Assembly: GCF_014217605.1 (NCBI RefSeq)
Contig: NZ_CP043639.1
Span: 2,193,501-2,257,500, forward strand
Length of the DNA stretch: 64,000 nucleotides
Reading direction: 5' to 3'
Source of the DNA: Sphingomonas sp. NBWT7
GTDB taxonomy: Bacteria; Pseudomonadota; Alphaproteobacteria; Sphingomonadales; Sphingomonadaceae
Shown here: piece by piece, positions 16,657-25,646 of the stretch
Position numbering within the stretch: position 1 is the first letter of the stretch
How the letters are laid out: the number at the start of each line of letters is the position of its first letter
The notes under the pieces: model-generated
Databases searched by the model: none
The model's input: the letters and a program-made list of their open reading frames with translations, nothing else
Told to the model about the DNA's origin: nothing
Position numbers and translations under genes: made by a program

Positions 16657-16956
16657 TCAGAACTTCTGCTGTCGCTCGTACAAGGACTTATAGTGCTGGA
16701 TGCGTGTCACGCGCAGCCCCGGCATGCCCGATCGATCGATCGCGCGCTGCCACCCGGCGAACTCCTCGACGGTCAGTCCGTAGCGCTGGCACACCTCGTC
16801 CACCGTCAAGAGCCCGCCGTTCACCGCGGCGACCACCTCGGCCTTGCGCCGCACCACCCAGCGCGTCGTCGACGGCGGCGGCAGGCTATCCAGCGTCAAC
16901 GGCTCGCCGAGCGGGCCGATGACACGTGCCGGACGGATTTTCTGGTTCTCGATCAT
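16657..16956 (-). CDS. sciP: CtrA inhibitor SciP (DUF1153)
   Basis: A 99-residue helix-turn-helix protein of the DUF1153 family: V-I-G-P-x-G-E-P-L-T-L-D-x-L-P-P-P near the N-terminus, T-R-W-V-V-R-R-K-A-E-V-V-A-A-V, then the HTH region V-D-E-V-C-Q-R-Y-G-L-T-V-E-E-F-x-x-W. In Caulobacter this family (SciP) binds DNA and the master regulator CtrA, blocking CtrA-dependent transcription after division. Presence here implies the CtrA-SciP cell-cycle circuit exists in this organism. It is monocistronic, 90 bp downstream of the GlsB-like gene's start. Confidence 0.9.
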   Translation of the reverse strand: MIENQKIRPARVIGPLGEPLTLDSLPPPSTTRWVVRRKAEVVAAVNGGLLTVDEVCQRYGLTVEEFAGWQRAIDRSGMPGLRVTRIQHYKSLYERQQKF

Positions 16957-17058
16957 TCCTAAACCTCGGTTCGGGGCGGGGGCCCCTTCGCCAACACGTG
17001 AGCCTTCTGTAATCCGGGCGCTTGAAGGCTCGCTAAAGGGTATGGGTAAACAGCGCGT

Positions 17059-17286
17059 TCATTCGTCCTTCCATCGTACCATCGCCGCCGCCACCGGACC
17101 GTTGAACGCCCCGTCGACGGGCGCGAAAAGCGCCGAATCGAGCCGCACGCGCGCCGACCGGGCGTAGATCGTCGCGGTCGGCGATGCCGCCTGCCGCGCC
17201 GTCATCTCCACCATCAGCACCGCAAGGTCCGTCGGCAGCGTGACGAGCGGCGTCGTGCGGTCGAAACGAAAAAAGCTCAGATCCAC
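17059..17286 (-). CDS. Small hypothetical protein
   Basis: A 75-residue protein from a GTG start at 17286; an aggaa sequence lies about 12 bases upstream. It contains M-D-L-S-F-F-R-F-D-R-T-T at its N-terminus, a helical L-A-V-L-M-V-E-M-T-A-R-Q-A-A segment and a C-terminal A-A-A-M-V-R-W-K-D-E. No signal peptide or known motif. A longer open frame overlaps on the same strand but is arginine-rich and shadow-like, so this frame is preferred. Function unknown. Confidence 0.5.
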   Translation of the reverse strand: MDLSFFRFDRTTPLVTLPTDLAVLMVEMTARQAASPTATIYARSARVRLDSALFAPVDGAFNGPVAAAMVRWKDE

Positions 17287-17450
17287 GCGACGCTGATTTC
17301 CTGTGCAATTCCACGGCGATCTCCCGTCTAGGGCGGGCGAGGTGAACGCGCGGTAAAGCCGGGGCTCGCGCTTGCTTGATGAAGATCACACGCCGCACGG
17401 CGCCGTTCCCTCACTAGCCCCGAGGGATAGCCCGCCCTAGATAAACGCCC

Positions 17451-18557
17451 GTGATCGAACCGGGTGATTTCCAGCTTGCGGGCGGCCAGCGCCCGCGCCG
17501 CATCGTCGTCGCCATGTCGGGCGGGGTCGACAGTTCGGTCGTCGCCGCGCTCGCCGCGGCGAGCGGCGCGGAAACGATCGGCGTCACGCTCCAGCTCTAT
17601 GATCACGGCGAGGCGACGGCGCGGCCGGGCGCATGCTGTGCCGGGCGCGACATCCGGGACGCGCGCGCGGTGTGCGACCGGCTCGGCATCGCGCACTATG
17701 TGTTCGATCACGAATCGAGCTTCCGCACCCAGGTGGTCGATCGCTTCGCCGACGAATATCTCGCCGGGCGCACGCCGATTCCCTGTGTCCAGTGCAACAT
17801 GGGGCCCAAGTTCACCGATCTTTTCGCGCTCGCGCGCGATCTCGGCGCCGATTGCCTCGCCACCGGCCATTATGTCCGCCGCCTTGTCGGCGCCGCCGGT
17901 CCCGAGCTGCACCGCGCGATCGATCCCGCGCGCGACCAGAGCTACTTCCTCTTTGCCACTACCGCCGCGCAGCTCGATTTCCTGCGCTTTCCGCTCGGTG
18001 CGCTGCCCAAGGCGCGCGTGCGCGAGCTCGCGGCGGAGGCAGGGCTCGGCATCGCCGCCAAGCCCGACAGCCAGGACATCTGCTTCGTCCCCAACGGCGA
18101 CTATGCCGGGCTGGTCAAGAAGCTGCGGCCCGAGGCGGGGGCGGGCGGCGACATCGTCGATCTCGCGGGCCGAACGCTCGGGCAGCACGCCGGGATCATC
18201 CACTACACCGTCGGCCAGCGCCGCGGGCTCGAGATCGGCGGCCAGCCCGAGCCGCTCTATGTCGTCCGGCTCGAGCCCGAAGCACGCCGCGTCGTCGTCG
18301 GCCCGCGCGCCGCGCTCGCGGTCGGCGCCGCGACGCTCTCTGACATGAACGTGCTTGGTCCGCTCGATCGCCCGCTCAGCGCCAAGGTGCGCTCGATGGC
18401 GAAGCCCGTCCCTGCGCGCTTCGACGGCGATCGGCTGGTCTTCGATGCGCCCGAATATGGCGTGTCACCGGGGCAGGCGGCGGTGCTCTACGACGGCGAT
18501 CGCGTGCTCGGTGGTGGCTGGATCGCCGCGACCGAGCCCGCGCTGGCTGCGGCATGA
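17451..18557 (+). CDS. mnmA: tRNA-specific 2-thiouridylase
   Basis: A 368-residue enzyme that thiolates U34 of the tRNAs for Glu, Lys and Gln. The ATP pyrophosphatase P-loop S-G-G-V-D-S-S is at 23-29. The two catalytic cysteines are visible: C115 in a C-N-M-G-P-K-F context and C211 in [10 protein letters not shown]. The G-H-Y motif and Y-T-V-G-Q-R-R-G-L follow in order. Length is normal. The start is a GTG directly before I-E-P-G-D-F. The 3' end overlaps the next gene by ATGA. Confidence 0.97.
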   Translation: MIEPGDFQLAGGQRPRRIVVAMSGGVDSSVVAALAAASGAETIGVTLQLYDHGEATARPGACCAGRDIRDARAVCDRLGIAHYVFDHESSFRTQVVDRFADEYLAGRTPIPCVQCNMGPKFTDLFALARDLGADCLATGHYVRRLVGAAGPELHRAIDPARDQSYFLFATTAAQLDFLRFPLGALPKARVRELAAEAGLGIAAKPDSQDICFVPNGDYAGLVKKLRPEAGAGGDIVDLAGRTLGQHAGIIHYTVGQRRGLEIGGQPEPLYVVRLEPEARRVVVGPRAALAVGAATLSDMNVLGPLDRPLSAKVRSMAKPVPARFDGDRLVFDAPEYGVSPGQAAVLYDGDRVLGGGWIAATEPALAAA

Positions 18558-18817
18558 CCGCCGAGGAACTGCAGGCCGCGATGGACGCCGCCGCCGCGGC
18601 GCTCGACTTCGAGGCGGCGGGGAAGCTGCGCGATCGGCTCGCGATCCTGCGCCAGACCGGCGAGGATCCGGGCGACGTCGCCGGCCTGTCGCGCCAGCAG
18701 CCCGGCGCGATGGGGCTCGGCACCAGCCAGGCGCGCGTCACTCCGCCCGATGGCTGGATCAAGCCGCGCAAGCCCGATCCGATGACACGCGGCCGCAACA
18801 ACCGCCCCGGCGACTAG
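18554..18817 (+). CDS. UvrB/UvrC motif-containing protein
   Basis: An 87-residue protein whose first half is a UVR-type helical hairpin: [24 protein letters not shown] (the D-F-E-x-A-x-x-L-R-D core is diagnostic). In UvrB this motif contacts UvrC; stand-alone versions occur in many bacteria, with unclear function. The C-terminal half is basic and proline-rich (G-W-I-K-P-R-K-P-D). It overlaps the mnmA stop by 4 bp and is probably co-translated with it. Confidence 0.8.
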   Translation: MTAEELQAAMDAAAAALDFEAAGKLRDRLAILRQTGEDPGDVAGLSRQQPGAMGLGTSQARVTPPDGWIKPRKPDPMTRGRNNRPGD

Positions 18818-18854
18818 ACTGCACACCGCGCCGCGCCGTCCGGCCAGCGCCGCC

Positions 18855-19649
18855 TCACGGCAGTAGGAACGTCCCCTCGATCACCGTCACGCACGATCCC
18901 GTCAGCATCACCCGCTCGCCGTCGAGCCGGCAGCCGACACGGCCGCCGCGCGCGCTCGCCTGATAGGCGGAGAATTTGTCGCGCCCCAGCACTTCAGCCC
19001 AATAGGGCACCATCACCGCGTGCGCCGAGCCCGTCACCGGATCCTCGGGAATGTCGAAATAGTCGGTGAAGACGCGGCTGACGATGTCCGCCGTCTCGCC
19101 ACGCGCCGCGACGATCAGCACGTACGGCCCCAGTGCCTTTACCGCGCGGCCGTCGGGCACCGCCGCCCGCACCGCCGCCTCGTCGTCGACGATCACTAGC
19201 GCATAGCCCTTGTCGTGCCACAGGGTCTGGCGCGCCTCGACACCCAGCGCCGCGACGATCGCGCCGAGCGGCTTGGGATGGGGCCGCCACGCCGGCAGTG
19301 CCATCTCGTACCCCGCGCCGTGCCGTGCGACCTCTAGCACCCCCGCCTGCCGCGTCGCGAAGCGCACCATCTCGCGCGTCGTGTCCGACGACAACACGAA
19401 ATGTCCGCTCGCCAGCGTCGCATGCCCGCACAGCGCCACCTCCGCCGCCGGGGTGAACCAGCGCAGGTCGAAATCCGCCGTGCCGCCCGTCGCGGGCACG
19501 ATGAACGCGGTTTCCGACAGGTTGTTCTCCTGCGCGATCTTCTGCAGCGTCGCATCGTCGAGCCACTGCGACAGCGGCATCACCGCTGCCGGATTGCCGG
19601 TAAAGGCGGCGTCGGCGAACGCATCGATCTGCGCGAACGGTATTCTCAT
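18855..19649 (-). CDS. PhzF family isomerase-like protein
   Basis: A 264-residue PhzF/DapF-fold protein. Family features in order: Q-I-D-A-F-A-D-A-A-F-T-G-N-P-A-A-V near the N-terminus, the catalytic-type E of N-N-L-S-E-T-A-F-I (about 45), D-L-R-W-F-T-P-A-A-E-V-x-L-C-G-H-A-T-L-A and, near the end, D-P-V-T-G-S-A-H. PhzF isomerises DHHA in phenazine synthesis, but there are no other phz genes here, so a generic isomerase role is more likely. The ATG at 19649 is preferred over an upstream in-frame start 10 codons earlier that reads into the repeat array. Confidence 0.85.
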   Translation of the reverse strand: MRIPFAQIDAFADAAFTGNPAAVMPLSQWLDDATLQKIAQENNLSETAFIVPATGGTADFDLRWFTPAAEVALCGHATLASGHFVLSSDTTREMVRFATRQAGVLEVARHGAGYEMALPAWRPHPKPLGAIVAALGVEARQTLWHDKGYALVIVDDEAAVRAAVPDGRAVKALGPYVLIVAARGETADIVSRVFTDYFDIPEDPVTGSAHAVMVPYWAEVLGRDKFSAYQASARGGRVGCRLDGERVMLTGSCVTVIEGTFLLP

Positions 19650-19673
19650 GGTCGCTGCTCTTGCCCCTTTTCG

Positions 19674-19790
19674 CGTCACACGCGCTTCCCGACCCCCGGG
19701 GCGTTACACGCGCTTGCCGAACCCCCGGGGCGTTACACGCGCTTGCCGAACCCCCAGGCGCGTTACACGCGCTTACCAAACCAATGCGGC
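19674..19790. repeat. Tandem 28-30 bp repeat made of the CDF gene 3' end
   Basis: Four units with periods of 28, 29 and 30 bp (marked by gtcac/gttac at 19675, 19703, 19732 and 19762). The core gttacacgcgcttgccgaac is shared by units 2 and 3, with units 1 and 4 diverged. Unit 4 is the last codons and stop of the CDF gene (G-K-R-V-stop). Read from that strand, units 3 to 1 are copies of this coding tail placed after the stop. Each inner unit also holds a short cccggg palindrome. The array fills the CDF-phzF gap. Confidence 0.85.
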
Positions 19791-20710
19791 GTCACGTCGG
19801 CTTCCACCAGCGGGTTGTCGGTATCGACGTGCCCTTCGGGATCGAGGTGGATCAGCACCTCGACGCGCGGGAACACGTCGCGCAGCCGCCGCTCAACGCT
19901 CTCGACGATGTCGTGCGCCGCGCCCACCGTCAGCTGACGGTCGACCTCCATGTGGAATTGCGCGAACTCGTGACTCCCTGCGCGCCGCGTACGGAAATCG
20001 TGGATGCCGCGGATGCCCGGCTGGCGCGCGGCGATCTCGATGAAGGCGGCGCGCTGATCTTCGGGCCACTCCTTGTCCATCAGCATGTCGATCGCCTGGC
20101 TCGACGCGCTGAACGCGCCCCACGCGAGCCACAGTGCGATGGCGATGCCGAACACCGGATCGGCGCCCGACAGCCCCGCCATCTGGTCGAGTACCAGCGC
20201 CGCGATCACCGCGCAGTTGAGCAAGACGTCGGACTGGTAATGGACGTTGTCGGCAAGGATTGCGACCGATCCCGTCTGGCGGATGATACTGCGTTGATAG
20301 GCGAGCAGGCCGAAGGTTGCGACGATCGCCACCAGCGACACGCCGATGCCGAGCGACGCATCCTCGTTGACCTGCGGGCTCGAGAACCGCTCCACCGCGC
20401 GCCACGCGATGCCGATCGCCGACGCGGTGATCAGCACCACCTGGAACAGCGCCGCCAGCGCCTCCGCCTTGCCGTGGCCGAAGCGATGATCGTGGTCCGC
20501 CGGCTCGGCGGCGAGCTTGACGCCGTAGAGCGTGACGAGGCTGGCGAGCAGGTCGAGCCCGGTATCGGCGAGCGATCCAAGCATCGCGACCGATCCGGTG
20601 TGCCACGCGGCAAAGCCCTTCAGCCCCAGCAGAAAGGTCGCCATCGCAACGCTGGCGAGCGCCGCGCGCATCGCAAGCGGGATGATCCGGCGGTGTTCCT
20701 CGCGCGTCAT
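19763..20710 (-). CDS. Cation diffusion facilitator (CDF) family efflux protein
   Basis: A 315-residue inner-membrane metal/proton antiporter. The membrane part has D49 and D53 in S-L-A-D-T-G-L-D-L, the cytoplasmic-facing H-D-H-R-F-G-H-G-K-A-E-A motif (73-84), and N-V-H-Y-Q-S-D in a later helix, the acidic/histidine residues that bind Zn/Fe/Co in FieF-type pumps. The C-terminal cytosolic domain is present. The ATG overlaps the pdxH stop by ATGA. The stop codon lies within the outermost unit of a tandem repeat, so the C-terminal G-K-R-V residues are repeat-encoded. Confidence 0.92.
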   Translation of the reverse strand: MTREEHRRIIPLAMRAALASVAMATFLLGLKGFAAWHTGSVAMLGSLADTGLDLLASLVTLYGVKLAAEPADHDHRFGHGKAEALAALFQVVLITASAIGIAWRAVERFSSPQVNEDASLGIGVSLVAIVATFGLLAYQRSIIRQTGSVAILADNVHYQSDVLLNCAVIAALVLDQMAGLSGADPVFGIAIALWLAWGAFSASSQAIDMLMDKEWPEDQRAAFIEIAARQPGIRGIHDFRTRRAGSHEFAQFHMEVDRQLTVGAAHDIVESVERRLRDVFPRVEVLIHLDPEGHVDTDNPLVEADVTPHWFGKRV

Positions 20711-21294
20711 GGGTACAACAATTCCTCGGTCCAGCCACCGTCCACCGCGTCTGCGCGAACGAACAGGCGCCGCTCATGTAGGCGATGCGCGCGATCCTGC
20801 CAAAACTCGATCTGCCGCGGCGTCACGCGATAGCCGCCCCAGTGCGGCGGGCGCGGCACGTCGCCGCCCTCGAAACGGAATTTCATCGCCTCGAACCGCC
20901 CCTCAAAGATCGATCGCGCGGCGAGCGGTCGCGATTGTTCGGACGCCCAGGCGCCCAGCTGCGAGTCGCGCCCGCGGGTCGCGAAATAGGCGTCGCTCTC
21001 CGCATCGCTGACCCGCGACACTGCCCCTTCGATGCGGATCTGCCGGCGCTGCGATTTCCAGTGAAAGAGAAGCGCGACGTTGGCGTTGGCGCGCAGGTCC
21101 TGCGCCTTGCGGCTCTCGCGGTTGGTGTAGAACACGAAGCCGTCGGGCCCGTGCCCCTTCAGCAGCACCATGCGCACCGACGGACGTCCATCGCCGTCGA
21201 CGGTCGCCAGCGCCATCGCATTGGGATCGTTGGGCTCGCACTCGCGCGCCTCGGCGAACCAGGTGTCGAACAGGGAAAAGGGATCGTCGGCCAT
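20707..21294 (-). CDS. pdxH: Pyridoxamine 5'-phosphate oxidase
   Basis: A 195-residue FMN flavoprotein that oxidises pyridoxine/pyridoxamine 5'-phosphate to pyridoxal 5'-phosphate. Signatures: A-M-x-L-A-T-V-D-x-D-G-R-P-S-V-R-M-V-L-L-K-G (about 26-46), F-Y-T-N-x-x-S-R-K, L-F-H-W-K-S-x-x-R-Q-I-R-I-E-G, and a final P-P-H-W-G-G-Y-R-V-T-P-x-x-I-E-F-W-Q-x-R with R-L-H-x-R. The product ends in the family's L-Y-P. Divergent from ku; downstream coupled to the CDF gene. Confidence 0.96.
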   Translation of the reverse strand: MADDPFSLFDTWFAEARECEPNDPNAMALATVDGDGRPSVRMVLLKGHGPDGFVFYTNRESRKAQDLRANANVALLFHWKSQRRQIRIEGAVSRVSDAESDAYFATRGRDSQLGAWASEQSRPLAARSIFEGRFEAMKFRFEGGDVPRPPHWGGYRVTPRQIEFWQDRAHRLHERRLFVRADAVDGGWTEELLYP

Positions 21295-21380
21295 CGCATC
21301 GCCTTAGCAGGGGTTAAGCCGCGGAACGACTCCCGCGGCGAGGTATTGAATCGGCTCCGCAACGACGAAGGTCCCCGCCC

Positions 21381-22301
21381 ATGCCCGCGCGCGCTTATTG
21401 GCAAGGCCAGATCCGGCTGGCGCTGGTATCAATCCCGGTGGAAATCTACTCGGCGACCAAATCGGGCGCTGCGGTCTCGTTCCGCCAGATCCACGAGCCG
21501 ACCGGCCAGCCGATCCACTACGAGAAGGTCGCCGACGGTGTCGGCCCGGTCGATCCCGAGGATATCATGAAGGGCTTCCAGATCGAGAAGGGCGAATATG
21601 TCCTCCTCGAACAGGACGAGATCGATTCGGTGAAGCTCGAATCGAAGAAGACACTCGAACTCACCCAGTTCGTCGACGCGCACGAGATCGACGTGCTCTA
21701 CTACGAGAAGCCCTATTTCGTCGTGCCGGCGGACGATCTCGCGGAAGAAGCGTTCATCGTCCTGCGCGAGGCATTGCGGCGCACCAAGAAGGTCGGGCTC
21801 GGCCAGCTCGCGATGCGCGGGCGCGAATATGTCGTCAGCCTGAAGCCGTGCGGGCGCGGCATGGTGCTCGAGACGCTGCGCTACGCCGACGAGGTCAACC
21901 GCGCGCAGAGCTATTTCCGCGAGATCCCCGATGCGAAGCCCGACGACGATCTGCTCGAGCTTGCCGAGGCGCTAATCGAGAAGAAGAGCGCGGCGTTCGA
22001 TCCGCAGGAATTCCACGATCGCTACGTCGACGCGCTGAAGGATCTGATCGAGCGCAAGCGCAAGCAAAAGTCGAACCGCAAGATCATCGACGAGAAAGAC
22101 GACGGCGGCGGCCGTTCGGGATCGAACGTCGTCGATCTGATGGCCGCACTCAAGAAATCGATGGAGAAGAGCGGCGGCAGCGCGCCGGCCAAGGCCGCCC
22201 CGGCGAAGAAGCCCGCGGCGAAGAAAGCTGCCGCCGCAAAGCCGCGCGCGGCGAGTGCGAAAAAACCCGCGGCGAAGCCCGCCGCGCGCAAACGCGCCTG
22301 A
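21381..22301 (+). CDS. ku: Non-homologous end-joining protein Ku
   Basis: A 306-residue bacterial Ku. It begins A-R-A-Y-W-x-G-Q-I-R-L-A-L-V-S-I-P-V, the classical opening of the Ku core, followed by S-F-R-Q-I-H-E-P-T-G-Q-P-I-x-Y. The C-terminus (about 250-306) is a long Lys/Ala/Pro tail that binds DNA and partner ligase. Homodimers thread onto DNA ends and recruit LigD. It is 12 bp upstream of ligD, so the two form an end-joining operon. Confidence 0.96.
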   Translation: MPARAYWQGQIRLALVSIPVEIYSATKSGAAVSFRQIHEPTGQPIHYEKVADGVGPVDPEDIMKGFQIEKGEYVLLEQDEIDSVKLESKKTLELTQFVDAHEIDVLYYEKPYFVVPADDLAEEAFIVLREALRRTKKVGLGQLAMRGREYVVSLKPCGRGMVLETLRYADEVNRAQSYFREIPDAKPDDDLLELAEALIEKKSAAFDPQEFHDRYVDALKDLIERKRKQKSNRKIIDEKDDGGGRSGSNVVDLMAALKKSMEKSGGSAPAKAAPAKKPAAKKAAAAKPRAASAKKPAAKPAARKRA

Positions 22302-22313
22302 TCGCACACCGGC

Positions 22314-24818
22314 ATGTCCACCGATCCGCTCGCCCCGTACAACGCCAAGCGCGATTTCACCAAGACGGCGGAGCCCGCCGGCACGCTCGCGCCGGGCCAC
22401 GGCAACAGCTTCATCGTCCAGAAGCACGACGCGACGCGCCTACACTGGGATTTCCGATTGGAGCTCGACGGCGTCCTGAAGAGCTGGGCCGTCACGCGCG
22501 GGCCGAGCCTCGATCCCAACGAGAAGCGCCTTGCGGTGCGGACGGAAGATCACCCGCTGAGCTATGCCAGCTTCGAGGGCACGATTCCGGCGGGTGAGTA
22601 TGGCGGCGGCACGGTGATGCTGTGGGATCGCGGTACCTGGTCCGTCATCAAGGGCAAGTCGCCGAAGGATCTGGAAAAGGGCCATCTCCACTTCGTCCTC
22701 GATGGCGAGCGGATGAAGGGCGAATGGCTGCTGATCCGTCTGAAGCCACGCGGCAAGGAGAAGCGCGAGAACTGGCTGCTGCGCAAGATCGACGACGCGT
22801 ACGCAGGGGGTACCGACACGTTGGTCGAGACCGCGCTTACCAGTGTCGATACCGGGCGCACGATGCTGGAGATCGCGGAGGGCAAGACGCCCGCGGCCAA
22901 GCCCAAGCGCGCAGCCGGGAAGGCGCGCGCGCCTGCCGCGAAGCCGAGCGCCGCGAAGCACAAATCGGCGAGAGCCGCGGGCAAGCGCGCCGCGCCCCGC
23001 CCGCCCGCCTTCACCGAACCGCAATTGTGCACGCTGGTCGATGCCGTTCCTACCGGCAGCGCGTGGCTGCACGAGGTGAAGTACGACGGCTATCGCGCGC
23101 TGATCGCGATCGGCGGCGGCACGGCAAAGGTCTACACCCGCAGCGGGCTCGACTGGACCGACAAGTTCGCAGCGATCGCCGAGGCTGCCGCCGCGCTCGA
23201 CGTCGACAGCGCGCTGATCGACGGCGAGATCGTCGCCTTCAAGGACGGCCGCCCCGATTTCTCGACGCTGAAGGATGCGATCTCGGCCGGCGGCGACATG
23301 ACCTTCTTCGCCTTCGACCTTCTCGATCTGAACGGCGAGGATCTGCGCGCACTGCCCAACCTCACGCGCAAGGAGCGGCTGCGCGCGATCGTCCCCGGCG
23401 GGGACCGCATCCAGTTCAGCGAGCATGTCGTCGGATCGGGCGAGCAGCTGTTCGGGCAGATGTGCGACGGGGGGCTGGAGGGTATCGTCTCCAAGCTCGC
23501 CGAGGCGCCGTATCGCGGCGCGCGGACCAGGGCGTGGCTCAAGGTAAAGTGCACGCGCCGGCAGGAATTCGTCGTCATCGGCTGGACCGCGTCGGACAAG
23601 GCGCGTGGCTTTCGCTCGTTGCTGCTCGGCGCGCACGACGGCGGCAGCCTGCGCTACGCCGGCAAGGTCGGCACCGGCTTCTCGGCCGAGACGATGGCCG
23701 ATCTCGAGCGCCGCCTCGCCAGGCTCGAACGCAAGACGCCCACCGTCGACGTGCCGAAGAACCTGCGCAGCGCGGTGCGCGGCGCGCACTGGGTTTCGCC
23801 CAAGCTCGTTGCCGAGATCGCCTTTGCCGAAACGACGCCCGACGGCGTCCTGCGCCATTCGAGCTTCCTTGGGCTGCGCGGCGACAAGGCGGCGAAGGAC
23901 GTCGTCCTCGAAACGCCCCAGCCGCTCGCCGCGACACCCGCAGCCGCTGCGCCGACCAGCCGCGTCAAGGTCAGCAGCCGCGATCGCCTGATTTTCCCCG
24001 ATTCGACCGTCACCAAGGGCGATCTCGCCGACTATTACGCCGCCGTCGCCGCGATCATGCTGCCGTGGTCGGCGCGCCGCCCGATCAGCCTCGTGCGCTG
24101 CCCGCAGGGGCGCGGCAAGAAATGCTTCTTCCAGAAGCACGACGCGGGCTCGTTCGGCGATCACGTCCATCAGGTGCCGATCCTGGAGAAGGACGGTTCG
24201 ACCGAGAACTACCTCTATGTCGACGATGCCGACGGACTTGTCGCGTGCGTGCAGATGGGCACGATCGAATTCCACGGCTGGGGATCGCGCATCGACGCGC
24301 TGGAGAAGCCCGATCGCCTGATCTTCGATCTCGATCCCGACGAGGGGCTCGATTTCGGCGACACCAAAAAGGCCGCCGAGCACCTCAAGAACCAGCTTGC
24401 CGAACTCGGCCTCACAAGTTTCCCTTTGCTGTCGGGCGGCAAGGGCATCCACGTCGTCGTACCCCTGACGCCGCAGGCCGAATGGCCGGCGGTGAAGAGC
24501 TTCGCCGATCGCTTCGCGCGCGCGCTGGCGCAGGCCGAGCCCGATCGGTTCGTGGCGACGATGTCCAAGGCCAAGCGCACCGGGCGGATCTTCATCGACT
24601 GGCTGCGCAACCAGCGCGGCGCCACCGCGATCATGCCCTATGCCGCGCGCGCCCGCGCCGGGGCGCCGGTCGCGACGCCTGTCTCGTGGAGCGAGCTGCG
24701 CGATCTCGATACCGCCGCGCGCTGGCACGTCACCGACGCGGACGAGCTAATCGGCCGCGCCACCAGCCGCGCGCTCGCGGGCTGGGGCGTCGCGGATCAG
24801 GTGCTGCCCGATTTCTGA
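22314..24818 (+). CDS. ligD: DNA ligase D (phosphoesterase-ligase-polymerase)
   Basis: An 834-residue three-domain NHEJ enzyme. An N-terminal 3'-phosphoesterase domain (about 20-160) contains F-I-V-Q-K-H-D-A-T-R-L-H-W-D-F-R-L-E. After an Ala/Lys-rich linker, the ATP-dependent ligase domain has catalytic K256 in K-Y-D-G-Y-R and I-D-G-E-I-V downstream. The C-terminal primase-polymerase domain (from about residue 552) shows L-I-F-P-x-S-x-V-T-K-G-D-L-A-D-Y-Y and D-L-D-P. The order PE-Lig-Pol is one of the known LigD arrangements. It seals double-strand breaks with Ku. Confidence 0.97.
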   Translation: MSTDPLAPYNAKRDFTKTAEPAGTLAPGHGNSFIVQKHDATRLHWDFRLELDGVLKSWAVTRGPSLDPNEKRLAVRTEDHPLSYASFEGTIPAGEYGGGTVMLWDRGTWSVIKGKSPKDLEKGHLHFVLDGERMKGEWLLIRLKPRGKEKRENWLLRKIDDAYAGGTDTLVETALTSVDTGRTMLEIAEGKTPAAKPKRAAGKARAPAAKPSAAKHKSARAAGKRAAPRPPAFTEPQLCTLVDAVPTGSAWLHEVKYDGYRALIAIGGGTAKVYTRSGLDWTDKFAAIAEAAAALDVDSALIDGEIVAFKDGRPDFSTLKDAISAGGDMTFFAFDLLDLNGEDLRALPNLTRKERLRAIVPGGDRIQFSEHVVGSGEQLFGQMCDGGLEGIVSKLAEAPYRGARTRAWLKVKCTRRQEFVVIGWTASDKARGFRSLLLGAHDGGSLRYAGKVGTGFSAETMADLERRLARLERKTPTVDVPKNLRSAVRGAHWVSPKLVAEIAFAETTPDGVLRHSSFLGLRGDKAAKDVVLETPQPLAATPAAAAPTSRVKVSSRDRLIFPDSTVTKGDLADYYAAVAAIMLPWSARRPISLVRCPQGRGKKCFFQKHDAGSFGDHVHQVPILEKDGSTENYLYVDDADGLVACVQMGTIEFHGWGSRIDALEKPDRLIFDLDPDEGLDFGDTKKAAEHLKNQLAELGLTSFPLLSGGKGIHVVVPLTPQAEWPAVKSFADRFARALAQAEPDRFVATMSKAKRTGRIFIDWLRNQRGATAIMPYAARARAGAPVATPVSWSELRDLDTAARWHVTDADELIGRATSRALAGWGVADQVLPDF

Positions 24819-24819
24819 C

Positions 24820-24843
24820 CGCCGCGGGTACCGGCCCGCGGCG
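24820..24843 (+). terminator. Stem-loop after ligD
   Basis: A perfect 9-bp stem cgccgcggg / cccgcggcg with a taccgg loop begins 2 bases after the ligD stop. There is no T-tract, so it may act as a Rho-helped terminator or 3' protection hairpin rather than a classical intrinsic terminator. Confidence 0.5.
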
Positions 24844-24932
24844 GGCGAGAAGCAAGCGCCCTGCCTCACCCTCGTTCAGCCGCGGTTACGCCGGCGGCTG
24901 CCAGCGGCAGCGCGCAACGGAGGCGATGAACG

Positions 24933-25625
24933 ATGAACCACCCCAGTCGTAGAGCGATCCTGGCCGGCGCGGGGCTCGCGCTGCCACTGGTGCTGCTGCC
25001 CGGCTGTGCCACCACGCTCGGTGGGGATCCGATCGTCGATGGGCTGCGGCGGCTGCTCACGCTGTCGAGCCAGCGCGCGCTGACGCGCCTCGTCGCCGAC
25101 AACGGCTATTTCAATGATCCCGACGCGCGCATCACGCTGCCGGGCATGCAGGAAGGACGCTCGGGCGCGATGCTCGGCGCGCTGCTGCGTTCCGCCCCCG
25201 TCCAGCGCCAGCTGATGCTCACGATCAACCGCGCGGCGGGCGACGCGGCCGATCGTGCCGCGCCGCTGATCCTCGATTCGATCCGCTCGCTCACCTTCAC
25301 CGATGCGCTCGGCCTCGTCCGCGGCGGGCCGACCGCGGCGACGACCTATCTCGAACGCGCGATCGGCGATCGCATCATCGACGCGATGTTCCCCGAGATC
25401 GGCGGCGCGCTGCGCCAGTTCGACGGCAATTCGATCCTCGGCCCGGTGCTCGGCGCCGCGACGGGGATCGACGTACCCGGCATCCAGCGCGTTGTGACGC
25501 GACAGGCCGCACGCGGGCTGTGGCGCGCGATCGGGCGCGAGGAAGCCGCGATCCGCGCCGCGCCGTCGACTGCGGGCGATCCGCTGATCGCCTCGATCCT
25601 GTCGGGCAGCGGCCTGCTGCGCTGA
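24933..25625 (+). CDS. DUF4197 family lipoprotein
   Basis: A 230-residue exported protein. A twin basic start (S-R-R) precedes a hydrophobic core and a lipobox-like L-L-P-G-C (Cys25). The mature part follows DUF4197: D-G-L-R-R-L-L-T-L-S-S-Q-R-A-L-x-R-L, G-Y-F-N-D-P-D-A-R-I-x-L-P, then N-R-A-A-G-D-A-A-D-R-A-A-P-x-x-L-D-S-I and R-G-G-P-T-A-A-T-T-Y-L. Function of the family is unknown. An acggagg ribosome site lies about 7 bases before the ATG. Confidence 0.85.
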   Translation: MNHPSRRAILAGAGLALPLVLLPGCATTLGGDPIVDGLRRLLTLSSQRALTRLVADNGYFNDPDARITLPGMQEGRSGAMLGALLRSAPVQRQLMLTINRAAGDAADRAAPLILDSIRSLTFTDALGLVRGGPTAATTYLERAIGDRIIDAMFPEIGGALRQFDGNSILGPVLGAATGIDVPGIQRVVTRQAARGLWRAIGREEAAIRAAPSTAGDPLIASILSGSGLLR

Positions 25626-25646
25626 TCGCGCGCGCCCGCGTCGCGG

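Noticed and set aside
19674..19790. CRISPR array
   Set aside because: Units are contiguous without spacers, only four and degenerate, and derive from a gene end; no cas genes nearby.
22440..24728. Long open frame (762 codons) antisense to ligD
   Set aside because: Arg/Gly/Asp-rich translation without domains, mirror of the high-GC ligD reading frame; no ribosome site.
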